DNA from: Bactericera cockerelli
Taxonomy: Eukaryota > Arthropoda > Insecta > Hemiptera > Triozidae
DNA: 64,000 bases
Reading direction: 5' to 3'
Assembly: GCA_024516035.1 (NCBI GenBank)
Contig: CM044963.1
Location: 24,453,435 to 24,517,434, forward strand
Part shown: in pieces, positions 9,655 through 20,696 of the stretch
Numbering within the stretch: the first letter of the stretch is position 1
Layout: each line of letters starts with the position of its first letter
Notes under the pieces: generated by a model
Seen by the model: only the letters and a program-made list of their open reading frames with translations
Told to the model about the DNA's origin: nothing
The model's database searches: none
Translations under genes and position numbers: made by a program

Positions 9655-9775
9655 TGTGTTAATCACTAGACCGATCTCACAACTCCTCGAACCAGCTTTA
9701 CTAAAACTTGCCGCGCTTGGGACTCGAACCACCAACCTCCAGTTCGGTCTCGGCTCAAGGCTGACCACAGATGGT
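9655..9775 (-). mobile_element. SINE family D fragment next to exon 2
   Basis: Minus-strand tRNA-like head with GGTGGTTCGAGTCCC, ending a few bases from the donor of exon 9784-9873. Confidence 0.7.
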
Positions 9776-9783
9776 GGACTCAC

Positions 9784-9873
9784 CGTGACTTCAAGGTTCC
9801 GGACTTGACGTTTGAGCGCTTGGTTTTCGGAGTGTAGCTGTGTCACCGTGTCCTGTAACCTCACCAGACGGCT
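9784..9873 (-). CDS. Nckap5: NCKAP5-like gene, coiled-coil exon 2
   Basis: The exon is 90 nt, phase 0 at both ends, with acceptor CTGTTACAG and donor GTGAGT. It encodes 30 residues starting SRLVRLQDTVTQLHSEN and ending RQVRNLEVT, a classic leucine-heptad coiled coil. The start was set by the CAG before AGCCGTCTG; a second CAG 21 nt further in could be an alternative acceptor. The 3' splice site and the first nine coding bases are the seed of a tandem array of about 21 copies (9864-11370) lying directly upstream in the intron, which could compete for splicing. A fragment of SINE family D ends a few bases from the donor. The exon links in frame to its neighbours. Confidence 0.75.
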
Positions 9874-11370
9874 CTGTAACAGATACATGAGGTTATCATA
9901 AGTATTGTGTTAGTGACAAGAGTTATGTACCTTACCAGACGGCTCTGTAACAGATACATGAGGTTATCATAAGTATTGTGTTAGTGACAAGAGTTATGTA
10001 CCTTACCAGACGGCTCTGTAACAGATACATGAGGTTATCATAAGTATTGTGTTAGTGACAAGAGTTATGTACCTTACCAGACGGCTCTGTAACAGATACA
10101 TGAGGTTATCATAAGTACTGTGTTAGTGACAAGAGTTATGTCTTGTAACCTTACCAGACGGCTCTGTAACAGATACATGAGGTTATCATAAGTATTGTGT
10201 TAGTGACAAGAGTTATGTCTTGTAACCTCACCAGACGGCTCTGTAACAGATACATGAGGTTATCATAAGTACTGTGTTAGTGACAAGAGTTATGTACCTT
10301 ACCAGACGGCTCTGTAACAGATACGAGAGGTTATCATAAGTATTGTGTTAGTGACAAGAGTTATGTACCTTAGCAGACGGCTCTGTAACAGATACGAGAG
10401 GTTATCATAAGTATTGTGTTAGTGACAAGAGTTATGTACCTTAGCAGACGGCTCTGTAACAGATACGAGAGGTTATCATAAGTATTGTGTTAGTGACAAG
10501 AGTTATGTCCCTTACCAGACGGCTCTGTAACAGATACATGAGGTTATCATAAGTACTGTGTTAGTGACAAGAGTTATGTCCTGTAACCTTAGCAGACGGC
10601 TCTGTAACAGATACATGAGGTTATCATAAGAACTGTGTTAGTGACAAGAGTTATGTCCTGTAACCTTAGCAGACGGCTCTGTAACAGATACGAGAGGTTA
10701 TCATAAGTACTGTGTTAGTGACAAGAGTTATGTCTTGTAACCTTACCAGACGACTCTGTAACAGATACGAGAGGTTATCATAAGTACTGTGTTAGTGACA
10801 AGAGTTATGTCTTGTAACCTTACCAGACGGCTCTGTAACAGATACGAGAGGTTATCATAAGTACTGTGTTAGTGACAAGAGTTATGTCTTGTAACCTTAC
10901 CAGACGACTCTGTAACAGATACGAGAGGTTATCATAAGTACTGTGTTAGTGACAAGAGTTATGTACCTTACCAGACGGCTCTGTAACAGATACATGAGGT
11001 TATCATAAGTATTATGTTAGTGACAAGAGTTATGTACCTTAGCAGACGGCTCTGTAACAGATACGAGAGGTTATCATAAGTATTGTGTTAGTGACAAGAG
11101 ACAAGAGTCCTGTAACCTTACCAGACGGCTCTGTAACAGATACATGAGGTTATCATAAGTACTGTGTTAGTGACAAGAGTTATGTACCGCACCAGACGGC
11201 TCTGTAACAGATACGAGAGGTTATCATAAGTATTGTGTTAGAGACAAGAGTTATGTACCTTACCAGACGGCTCTGTAACAGATACGAGAGGTTATCAAAA
11301 GTACTGTGTTAGTGACAAGAGTTATGTACCTTACCAGAAGACTCTGTAACAGATACATCAGGTTATCATA
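9864..11370. repeat. Minisatellite of 71/77-bp units seeded on a splice acceptor
   Basis: About 21 head-to-tail copies occur in two length variants, 71 bp and 77 bp, the longer carrying an extra CTTGTAAC-like insert. On the minus strand each unit holds a pyrimidine-poor acceptor CTGTTACAG followed by AGCCGTCTG, the first three codons (S-R-L) of exon 9784-9873. Most copies then read GTAAGG, a good donor, in place of the GTGAGG of the exon. Copies are roughly 95 percent alike, so the expansion is recent. It ends at a SINE A copy. Confidence 0.97.
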
Positions 11371-11375
11371 ATAAT

Positions 11376-11594
11376 AATATAGTATTAATATCGTCTTATT
11401 TATACTGTACGATTAGGACTATTAAGCCCCATTATTCCATCAGTAAGCCTTTTTATGTGGTACGCATTATTATGTGGTAAAAATCCCAAATGGTAGGATA
11501 ACTTGTCATGTCCCGTCTGGGTTTCGAACCCGCGACCTCTGGAATCTCTGGATTCACAGAGTGCCGCCTTTACCACTGAGCTACCGGAACAGAT
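11376..11594 (-). mobile_element. SINE family A, full copy
   Basis: Minus-strand copy that abuts the end of the 71/77-bp minisatellite. The B box is GGGTTCGAAACCC with slight changes around it. Confidence 0.88.
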
Positions 11595-11749
11595 TGTGGC
11601 CACAATCATAAGCATTGTGTTAGTGACAAGAGGCAAAGGTGTTGTCATAAAGCCAAAATAAATATCATTTCGCAAAATTTCATGCTCCGTTCTTGCTTTT
11701 AAAATCAAATGAGATTGACTCCCGCTGACTGAAGCTTCGCAAAGCTTTG

Positions 11750-12080
11750 TTACACTTCAGATTCACAGTGAGTCTGATATAACAGGAATACAACTACACA
11801 GTGAGGCGTTTCAAATATTACAGGGATAGAACTGCACAATGAGACATCTCATTAAACAGGAAAAAAATCTACATAATGAGACAATTCAAAATAAAGGAAC
11901 ACACCTACACCATGTATATCTCATACAACATGTTGTGTACATATTATACACAATGAGACATCTCATAAAATAGAAATTCACCAACACAGAGAGACGTTTC
12001 AAATATTTCAGGTACAAAACTGCTCCCATAGAACAGGAATACACGTACACAATGAGACGTCTCAAATCTGTTCTCAAGAG
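11750..12080. repeat. Degenerate tandem repeat, unit about 45-50 bp
   Basis: Several worn copies of ACAATGAGACATCTCA followed by AGGAATACAACTAC-like sequence. Too diverged for an exact count. Confidence 0.65.
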
Positions 12081-12309
12081 GTTTAGTTCATCATATCCCG
12101 AATCGCTCCAGTCGACACAAAAGAACACAAATAAATGACGAAAGAGATATTTGTTGCGACTTCGAGTAGGGATTTTTTGTTCTGTACGGTCCCACTATTC
12201 TTCTTACTCCCCTTCGCATTGTCCCGCCCATTGTCAGAGAGATTCATTAGGCTGATGAAAAGCAAACAGACAAAAGAAATCTGAAATACTATACGAGGCA
12301 CTGTATCAC

Positions 12310-12800
12310 TCGTAATGAGAAATCGTAGTAGAGAATGGAAGGGAAGGGAGGAGAGAAGTGAGGCTGAAAAAAGGAGACAATGAAAAATAGATAGAGAGAG
12401 GAGAACTACACTAGGGTAGAGGGAGAGAGAGAGAGAGAGAGCGAAAAGGGAGAAATGAAGGGAAAAGGAGAGGGAATGATAAATAATTGAAATTGAAGCA
12501 ATTTGGCAGAATAGAAGGACAGATAGGCCAACAAAGAAAAAGCTGGTAATGAAAGAGATGGAGAAGTAGATAATGAATTGAGAGAGAGAGAGAGGCAGAT
12601 AGATGGGAGAGGGAAAAACAGAGAGTGGGCATAGATGAGAGAAAATGAGAAAGTGAAAAAGGAGGGAGGGAGAGAGAGAGAGAGATAAAGAAATGAGGAG
12701 AAGAAGGAGGAAAGGAATGTAATGGAGGGGAGGTACAGAGTTGGGCTTTTTGAGAGTGATAGATGAAGTTGGGGAGAGATAGATAGAAAGAGATAATGCA
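12310..12800. repeat. Purine-rich tract
   Basis: GA-rich on the plus strand with GAGAGA microsatellites and few interruptions. No gene seen. Confidence 0.85.
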
Positions 12801-12837
12801 CTGTTGCAAAAGTAAGAGGAGACAGAAGATCAAAGAA

Positions 12838-13084
12838 GCCAGCGTCGATGGCATGTTGAATACACCGGTTCCCTTCAGAACACCGAAGTTAAGCGACATC
12901 CAGCGAGGTTAAGACTTGGATGGGTGACCATTCAAATTCTAATTCTCGTGACGCTGGCTTTTCAGGCTGGGTGAGGTCAATGTGAGTAGCAGGTTTGTAA
13001 GTTTCCTGCGAATGGAGGGTAAAACCCCCGTCGTGATATTACCATGGCAGTTGAAAGCGACGTTAAACCCCACTTAAAAAAAAA
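12838..13084 (+). mobile_element. 5S rRNA-derived SINE, best full copy (family F)
   Basis: The first 121 nt (12838-12958) look like a 5S rRNA: GTTGAATACACCGGTTCCC, CACCGAAGTTAAGC and GGATGGGTGACC are in order, and the ends GCCAGCGTC and GACGCTGGC form a perfect 9-bp terminal helix as in 5S helix I. A ~120-bp tail (GGCTGGGTGAGGT ... GACGTTAAA) and an A-rich end follow. The 5S internal promoter would drive RNA polymerase III. Loop sequences are degenerate, so it is not a working 5S gene. SINE3-type elements are the known precedent. Confidence 0.9.
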
Positions 13085-13775
13085 GATCAAAGAAAAGAAA
13101 TAGTAATACCAAAGCTGAGAGACAGAAACAGTGAAGGAAAGAAACAGAAGCTAAGGGGAAGGGGAGGTATGAGAGAAAAGAGGGTGGAATCTGAAGAGGA
13201 AGAGAAGGAGAGAAAGAGGAGAAGTAGAGGAAGGAGGAGAAGTAGAAGAAGGAGAAGAATGAGAAGCAGAGGAGAAGAAGAGAAAGTGGAGAAAGAGGGA
13301 AAGGAGGGGAAGTAGAGGAAGAGGAAAAGTAGAAAAAAGCGAAGAAGTCGAGGAAGAGAAGAAGGAGAGGAAAGAGGAGAAAGAGGAGAATGAGAGGGAG
13401 AGGAGAAGTAGAGGGAAATGAGAAAGAGAGGAATGAGAAGGAGAGGAAGGAAGAAAAGTAGAAGACGAGGAGAAGTAGAGAAGGAGGAGAAAGAGAGGAA
13501 GGAGGAGAAGGAGAGGAAGAGGAGAAGTAGAGGAAGAGGAGAAGTAGAGGAAGAGGAGAAGTAGAGGAAGAGGAGAAGGAGAGGAAAGAGCATAATGAGA
13601 AGGAGAGGAGAAGTAGAGAAGGTGGAGAAAGAGAGGAAAGAGGAGAAAAAGAGGAAGAGGAGAAGTACAGGAAGCAGGAGAAGTAGAGGAAGAGGAGAAG
13701 AAGAGGAAGGAGAAGGAGAGGAAGGAGAAGGAGAGGAAGGAGAAGGAGAGGAAAGAGGAGGAAAATGAGAAAAGG
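13085..13775. repeat. 690-bp polypurine tract
   Basis: Over 90 percent purine on the plus strand, built of AGAGGAAGAGGAGAAGTAG-like units. Open frames here on the minus strand are Leu/Ser/Phe-rich by-products. Confidence 0.9.
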
Positions 13776-14315
13776 CGAGACTAATTCCAGTTGAAGGAAG
13801 TAGATCATTGTTCTATTCTTCTAATATACCTAGACGTACGTAACTTGGACGTATAACATCTTTGTTTCTTGTGTTCTTTTAAGCAAAATCTTCTGTACCC
13901 TCTGTGCACTCTTACCCAATATCCTTTGTACCCTCTGTGTCCTATTATCCGATATCCTGTGGTCACCTTGTAATCTAATTCTAACTTTTTAGAATGCTGA
14001 CTTCTTTTGTTTTCGTACTGGAGCAGAAATCTTCTTCTAGAAGAGTATATCACAGCTATATCACATTATAACAAAATTTCGACCAAGTTGTAACCCCAAG
14101 AATACATCTTTTATTATTCATAAGTCATCTCTCGTTCTAAAGTATACATCCGAAGAAATGCAGTAGTATGAAAATAAAATATTCAAGTACATCAGAGAGG
14201 AAGGAGAATCTGAGGTCTTGTCAGGAATAGAACTCGGTATCTCTTGCGAACAAGGTAGATAGTGTACAGGACGAATATATAGACAAAGTATGTACATAAA
14301 AAGTACTTTTCAGTT
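13776..14315. other. No gene seen
   Basis: AT-rich sequence with a few short repeats of CCCTCTGTGCACTC / CCCTCTGTGTCCTA type near 13895-13945. No coding signal. Confidence 0.5.
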
Positions 14316-14414
14316 ATCACAAGGGTAATGTCAGAACTACTCTAATCTAACTTACTCAAATCCACCTTGCTTGGGACTCAAACCAATGTTCACTGACTAA
14401 CCAAGGTAGATTTA

Positions 14415-14550
14415 AAAGTTATCATATTTGGGGTAATCACTTTCGTGATGTCACAGCTAGTCAAAATTGCTTTACTAAATCTTTGCTGAACTTGAAACTT
14501 GAACCACCGACCTCCAGGTTACAATTCCGCCGCCCTATAGTTCAATCTGG
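14415..14550 (-). mobile_element. SINE family D copy
   Basis: Minus-strand copy with the head and CACGAAAGTGATTACCCC. A more degenerate related piece lies at about 14315-14410. Confidence 0.7.
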
Positions 14551-15589
14551 CAATGTCGCTTATTGAGATATAGGAGTAGGTAGAACACATCATTGCATTG
14601 ACTAATCGTAGGGAAAAAAGTTCATAAAATTGGCCCCTTTTTTGAAAGCGACAAAATGGCTTCAGGGCCAAATCGCGGAAGATATCGAGAAGTAGGGGAA
14701 CGCAGCTAATAAACCCCACACGGCCAAAACAGGAGAACACAGACACCCGAGGGTAACGAAGGTTTTGGTGGGGGTCGATTTTATATGAGGGGTTCGACTT
14801 TCTCCCCTTTCTTACTTTCCCCTGTTCATCCTATTAACTCTTGTTTTACATAAGGGGTGCCATCTTTTTCCCAAAAACATCCTTTGTATTTGCACTCATA
14901 ATATGCTCTTGGATTTTGACTTTTCCCAAAGCAAGAGAAGGGATGCAGTAAGGAGGAGAGAGGGAAGAGATAAGAGAGGAAGGGAAAAGGGATAAATAAT
15001 TTCCCCCCAATTGTTTGTATGCAATTCGTTTAGGGGAAAGATTTTACCTTCAGGGCCTCTGGTATCATATTAAAAAACAGGTCTCCCTTTCTTCTGCTCC
15101 TTGTTTTACCCTTGCAAAGACAAAGTGCATTCTTGACTCTTTCTCTTAGAGTCTAAGTGGTTTAGCTTTTCCTTCTCTCCAATTGGAAACTTGCCTCCTT
15201 TCTTCTCTAAAGCCTTTTATCACATCCTTCTCTTTCTTGCTCTTTATTCCATCTCTCTTTAATACACAATTTTCATTGTCTTTTTCTCTAGGAACCTTTT
15301 ATCTTTTTATTTATTTTATCTTTTTATTTATCTTTTCTTTTTTTTTCCTTTTTGTTGGAACTTTATTTACACAGTACTTTTATTTATTTGGAATTTTTTT
15401 CTAATACCAAATCCTTTTATCTGCCCTCCGAACTCTTGTCTTTCTCTTTATAAGGCCATTTCCCTTACCATGTTCACCCCATTCAATATTCTCATCTTCT
15501 TACTCCCTCTTTCCTGTTCCTCTCACTTCAGACCCTTCGCCTTCATTATCTTTGTCTAGGACAGTCCGACACTGAGCCAAAGGGACCGT
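14551..15589. other. No gene seen; pyrimidine-rich second half
   Basis: Ordinary AT-rich sequence followed by a CT-rich stretch from about 15090. Open frames are short and of low complexity. Confidence 0.5.
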
Positions 15590-15900
15590 CTGTCCCGGTA
15601 GCTCAGTGGTAATGGCGGCACTCTGTGAATACAGTTATTCCAGAGGTCGCGGGTTCGAAACCCAGCCGGGGAATGAATGACAAGTTATCCTCCCATTTGG
15701 GATTTTTACCACATAATAATGCGTCTTGGGCTCATTGCTGGATTAATGGGACTGAATAGTCCTAATTGGACAGTATATATACACTATACATATACAGTGT
15801 ATCTTATAAAATATATAAGACCTGTTTGACTGCTGGAGTCTTTTCAGTCTTACCTCGGCAGTATAAACAAGGTATATTCTATTCTATTCTATTCTATAAA
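15590..15900 (+). mobile_element. SINE family A plus a related tail variant
   Basis: A family A copy (15590-15785) is followed by a related tail at about 15797-15895 (CTGCTGGAGTCTTTTCAGTC, GGCAGTATAAACAAGG) ending in TATTC repeats. The same tail variant occurs on the minus strand at 50462-50580. Confidence 0.8.
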
Positions 15901-15907
15901 TAATGCG

Positions 15908-15950
<43 letters not shown>

Positions 15951-16049
15951 CTTTCTTCCCGCTCCTCCACTGCTCTCTTCCTCTTTCTGTTCATATCCTG
16001 CACATGTCTTCCTCTCCCTCACTCCTATTACTCTACATTCCTCAGTCTT

Positions 16050-16352
16050 AGTACTCACTGTGGCAGAGCGAGTTAGCGCGCTAGGCATTGCACACATGGT
16101 GACCTGGGTTCGATTCCCAGCGGGGAGGATTTTTTCTGCTCTGTACTTGGATGTTCGGGGTCCACTCATACCTCGTGAGGAAAAATGAGTAGCTGCTTTA
16201 ATGTAAAGCAGCGACCAGTGGCAGAATCTTAGGCAAAAAAATAATACAAGATATTGTAAATTAAAGTGGTAAAGTCCTATGATTCTGCGCTACCCACTAA
16301 AATTGTGACATAATAACACAAAGAAAAAGCATTATTATTATTATTATTATTA
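16050..16352 (+). mobile_element. SINE family C, full copy
   Basis: Complete plus-strand copy from ACTCACTGTGGCAGAGCGAG to CACAAAGAAAAAGC and an ATT microsatellite. It is a good reference for the family. Confidence 0.9.
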
Positions 16353-16504
16353 CATTCCTCAGTCCTCATTCTTGACAGTATCTCATACGAGTATTATTTG
16401 TTTACATCAAGTATTTCATAACTTCAAGCAAACAAATAATACGGCTATAGGGCGTATTACGAAAAGTCAAGAATGCAATGACACCTTCTATTGGGGAAGG
16501 ATAT

Positions 16505-16637
16505 TCGTATGAAAAATAAAGGATAAAGAGAGAGGACAAGAGGCATAAAGAAGACACAGGAGATAAAGAAAAATGAGAGAGAGAGAGAGAAAGAGAGAGA
16601 ACAAGAGGCATTGAGGAAAAAGACACAGAAGATAAAG

Positions 16638-16701
<64 letters not shown>

Positions 16702-16705
16702 AGAA
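16505..16705. repeat. (GA)n microsatellite with a duplicated leader
   Basis: GATAAAGAAAAATGAGAGAG occurs twice (about 16560 and 16632), the second leading into roughly 27 GA units. Confidence 0.85.
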
Positions 16706-16792
16706 AAGATATGTAGATTTTCAAGGAATTGAGATTTTTTTTAAATTGATAAATGTAGATTTTCAAGGAAAGACATCACCTGGCTTCAGATG

Positions 16793-17015
16793 ACTGGCAC
16801 GGGGGCGTTACACAAGGACTATCATGAGAGACCAAACTAGCCAATCCTAGCAAACCGGGCTATCTTGCAGTTTTTCCATGTGTTTAGTTGGTTGTAAAGA
16901 AAAACCCCGCTAGTTGATCGAACATAAGACAAAATGTGGTTCAAAGCGTGCCAACTGAAGTTGGCTGGAGACCCTCACTCTTTTCAGCTGTAGCAATGCT
17001 GGTTACAACTTCAAA
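16793..17015 (+). mobile_element. Family G retroposon, older copy
   Basis: A shortened and diverged copy that keeps GACCAAACTAGCCAATCC and AGTTGGCTGGAGACCCTCAC. Confidence 0.72.
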
Positions 17016-17169
17016 CAATAAAAAATCTATGCATAATAGAAGAGAAAAAAATTGAAATAGAAAAATGCAGGTACAAATGCCAAGAGAGAAGGACAGTGCT
17101 AGTGAAAGCGGAGGGAGAGAGAGGCTGAGATATAACAGGAATACGAGTATACCTCATAGGAAATTGTTA

Positions 17170-17322
17170 AAGTTTAATCAACCATATTCGTGTTAATCAC
17201 TTTCGTGATATCAGAACTACTCAAATTCGCTTTATAAATCTACGCTGAAACCAGGACTTGAACCACCGACCTCCATGATACAAGTCCGCCGCCTTATCGA
17301 TCAAACTACTGAGGTCGGTTCT
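17170..17322 (-). mobile_element. SINE family D copy
   Basis: Minus-strand head and proximal body, with ACCGACCTCAGTAG-like start, GGTGGTTCAAGTCC and ATCACGAAAGTGATTAACAC. Confidence 0.8.
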
Positions 17323-17574
17323 CACAGGAAATAGAAAGTAAAATAAGGAGTGGAAAAGGGAGGTGATAAGAGATCTAGATTGGTATAGGCCTCCCACGCA
17401 TGATGCTTTAACTGATAGGAGAATGGTAATGTTCAAACAGGGTTAAGTAATGATGGTCAAGACATTTAGGAGTTTGATTAATGAAAACTTTGCTAGAAGA
17501 AGAAGAAGAAGGGGGGTTGATGTATAACCCTATTTGAGGGAGAGACAAACAATGGAATGAACATCACAGGGAGT

Positions 17575-17649
17575 AGAGAAGGCGAGGTGGAGGGAGAGAT
17601 ATAGGGAAAGGGAGAGAGATAGAAGAGAGGGAGAGAGAGAGAGAGAGAG

Positions 17650-17683
<34 letters not shown>

Positions 17684-17685
17684 GA
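17575..17685. repeat. (GA)n microsatellite
   Basis: GA-repeat tract with small interruptions. Confidence 0.85.
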
Positions 17686-17939
17686 TAATGTAGACTATAT
17701 TAAAAGGACTCTCCCTTTCTACACATTTACATGATTGTTTGACTGATAAGAACAATGGATGTGTTCAGACAGGGGTAAGGAATGGCGGTCAAGACATGGA
17801 GATTGATCAACAAGCCAAGAGTAATCAGGGAAGTGGTAAGTGAAGGAATATAGGCTGGGAGAGAGAGGAGAAGACCACAGTCAAACCTGGATATAATAGA
17901 ACTCAAGAGACCGGGATTTTTGTCTCTTATATCGAGCGT

Positions 17940-18060
17940 TCTCTAATGTAGAGCTTATTTACCCTTGATGAGAGATAAAATGTACCTGGAAATTGGAGGT
18001 TTCTCTAATGTAGAGCTTATTTTCTCTTGATGAGAGGTAAAATGTACCTGGAAATTGTTC
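17940..18060. repeat. Local direct duplication of about 60 bp
   Basis: TTCTCTAATGTAGAGCTTAT through AAAATGTACCTGGAAATTG occurs twice in tandem. The flank TTGTCTCTTATATCGAGC resembles a common DNA-transposon end. Confidence 0.8.
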
Positions 18061-18207
18061 TCTTAAATCGAAGTTTAAATGCAGTTTGCTTAGACTTGAT
18101 TGTATGTTTAAGAAAGATAGAGGACAAGGGAAATAAGTATTATGAAGAAATGGCAAAAATAAAGTTGAAATTTCTAAGGAGAATAGGGAAATTCTGATGA
18201 AAGTATG

Positions 18208-18506
18208 TATGTATGGTTTTATTTGTGGTGAAGCTCAAGGCCTCTTCACAATTTTTGTGGGTAGCGCAGCATTACTAAGAGCCTCCTTTACTTTTCGAAT
18301 TATTCTCTAACATTTATTTTTTTTTACTCTGGTAATGCCGCCACTGGTCCTTACCAAGTAACTTCTCATTTTTCCTCACGAGGTATGAGTGGACCCCGAA
18401 CATGCAAGTACAGAGCAGAAAAATTCCTGCCCGGCTGGGGATCGAACCCAGGTCACCGTGCGTGCAATGCCTAGTGCGCTAACTCACTCTGCCTCGGTGA
18501 CTACTT
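18208..18506 (-). mobile_element. SINE family C', full copy
   Basis: Minus-strand copy with the second tail type and the standard head. Confidence 0.88.
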
Positions 18507-18909
18507 CTGGTGAAAGTATTAAATAGGCAGAGAAAATGAAAGTTATAGTTATCGAAATAGAAGTCAGGAGATTGAGGGAAAGGTACATGAATATTTACTG
18601 GGTGGTGAAGCCAAAAAACAAAGATGAAAGAGAGCCGGAGAGAGGGGGGGGGGGTGGATTGACCGAGAGGGGGGTTATATTGACGGAGAGGGAGGTTGGA
18701 TTGACTGAGAGGGGCGTTATATTGCCGGAGTTAATAATGTAAGGGGGACAACAGCAAAGGTAGTTTGACAACAAAAGCTTCTCCCTTTTTGAGCACACTA
18801 ATGAGATTGGTCATGCATGTGTTGCCCCTGACTTTGATGAAACGAACACCCGAGCTACTGAATGTATTAAAGATATTTCGGGACATCGCAACATTGCCAT
18901 GCTAATTTC

Positions 18910-19145
18910 GAACCTTCATCGGGAGAAGTGGAGAGAGGATGAAGGAAAACGAGGGAGAAATGAGATGATGAGGAAAGGAGTTTAAATAAAGAAGGATGGG
19001 ACAAAAAGAAGAAGTAGATAAAATAGTGCATGTTTCAGTTATAATAAATAATGAGAGAGAGAAAGAGAGTGTGAAAAAGAGCAATAGAGAGAGAGAGAGA
19101 AAGAAAGAGAGAGATAAAGAAAGGGAGTGAGAGAGAGAGAGAAAA

Positions 19146-19233
<88 letters not shown>

Positions 19234-19320
19234 AAGAGAGAAAGAGTGAGAGGGAAAGAGAGAAAAAAAGATAGAGTGAGTGAAATAGGGAACGAGGGGG
19301 GGGGGGGGGGAAAGTTAGAG
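18910..19320. repeat. Purine-rich (GA)n tract
   Basis: GA and GAAA repeats with a G-run near 19298-19309. Confidence 0.88.
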
Positions 19321-19461
19321 AGGGGATTATGATAATGAATTCTGCGGGATTTCTCCCACAGTTCCAGCCAGCCAAACAGTAGCTTTCCGCTGAATTTAAG
19401 CAAATCCTCGGGCCTCATTGTTTAATGTTTATACCCTGGCGACTGCTTTTGAGCTTTCAGC

Positions 19462-19620
19462 GGTGGAGAGGGCGAGAGGGGGAGGGGGGGCAGAGGGGAA
19501 GAAGAGGGGGGGTGGGCCAGAGGGGAGGAAGAGGGGGAGGGGGGGCAGAGGGGAGGAAGAGGGGGGGGTGGGCCAGAGGGGAGGAAGAAGGGGGCGCGAG
19601 GGAGAGTGCGACAGAGTAAG
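19462..19620. repeat. G-rich repeat
   Basis: Tandem GGGCCAGAGGGGAGGAAGAG-like units on the plus strand with many GGGG runs. Confidence 0.8.
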
Positions 19621-19742
19621 GTGAGAAGAGAGAGAAGAAATTCAGACGGGTAAAAAGAAATGGATGTTGGTAATGCGAAAAAGAACGAAATTGTGAGTTC
19701 GTATTTTCGTAAGTAGGTACTTTTTTATTAATAGAACTCTTT

Positions 19743-19955
19743 ACCAGCCTCCGTGGCGTAACGGTTGTTACTACTGCCCCCACCCCGGTCGGAGCAGATT
19801 TTTCACAGAAAATTCTGTTCCTTCCGTACATGTGAGGCAGTCATATCCGGCCCTACCCAGGCTGGGTGAGGTTAATGTGGGTAGATGGTACGATTCCCAG
19901 CGAATGGAGGGTAAAAACCACCTAGTCCTAATCCAGGACGTTAAATCAAATAGAA
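19743..19955 (+). mobile_element. SINE family E (tRNA-headed, tail shared with family F)
   Basis: The head has AGCCTCCGTGGCGTAACGG; the body has TTTTCACAGAAAATTCTG; the tail (GGCTGGGTGAGGTTAATGTG, GCGAATGGAGGGTAAAA, GGACGTTAAA) is shared with the 5S-headed family. Confidence 0.8.
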
Positions 19956-20131
19956 TCGTTGGCGTTGGGAAGGGCATCCAGTCGTAATGTGCCCAAACCA
20001 ACAAACCTCAACCATGAGGTTGAACAACCTCAACCCTGCTTGAGCGGGATAAGATAGAGTAAAAGAAGAAGAAGTACTCTTTAGTGGAAGGTGACCACGA
20101 GGCGAGGCCAATACTCCAAGCATTTTCCGAC

Positions 20132-20375
20132 AGGTTATCTTAATATATAAATGTCAAAGTCACTGACTGACTGATTATCACTGTTTCTCCGAACTGATAA
20201 GTCCTAGGAAGCTGAAATTTGGTAGGTAGCTTTGTCTTATAGTCTAGATGTGCAATAAGACGGGATTTTCCGAAATTCCCACTACAACACCTGCCATTGG
20301 CGAAAAAGGACTTTTTGCTTTCACGGCCATGCCTCGGCCCGCAAAGCAGGCGACAGCCCGCTAGTGCATAATAAA
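20132..20375 (+). mobile_element. Family L element copy
   Basis: Begins ATATATAAATGTCAAAGTCA, with CACTGACTGACTGATTATCA, and ends GGCGACAGCCCGCTAGTGC. Such ends are common in arthropod genomes. The copy at 57130-57375 is the reverse. Confidence 0.75.
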
Positions 20376-20627
20376 GTCGATAACTTCAGAGCACTCTACA
20401 GCTTTGATGCGTATAGCCCAGTGGACAGGAAGCTATGTTAAAAGCCAACACGCTTAAATGTGGACGAGACTAAAGTAGGCTTAAAACTAAAAGAAAGAGG
20501 AGATTTACTTTCCTAAATGATGTAGGGTAAAATGGGGTAATTTTAATAAACATGTTGGTACTGTTTAGATTGTACAGTATTGTCACGTGAAGCAGAAAAT
20601 GTTGTCATATGAACAAAAAAAATTCAC

Positions 20628-20690
20628 TGACCAACCTCAGTAGCTTGATCAATAAGGCGGCGGACTTGTAACCTGACAGGTCGGTGGTTA
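20628..20690 (+). mobile_element. SINE family D, head fragment
   Basis: Plus-strand head, cut in the B box and followed by a TTA repeat that starts a K-family copy. Confidence 0.7.
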
Positions 20691-20696
20691 TTATTA

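Noticed and set aside
9864..11370. CRISPR-like array
   Set aside because: Units are contiguous without unique spacers, and the setting is a eukaryotic intron.
12838..12958. Functional 5S rRNA gene
   Set aside because: Length and terminal helix fit, but internal loops are degenerate and a SINE tail follows.
13074..13808. Open frames of 168-244 codons on the minus strand
   Set aside because: They arise from a polypurine tract and encode only Leu/Ser/Phe-rich low complexity.
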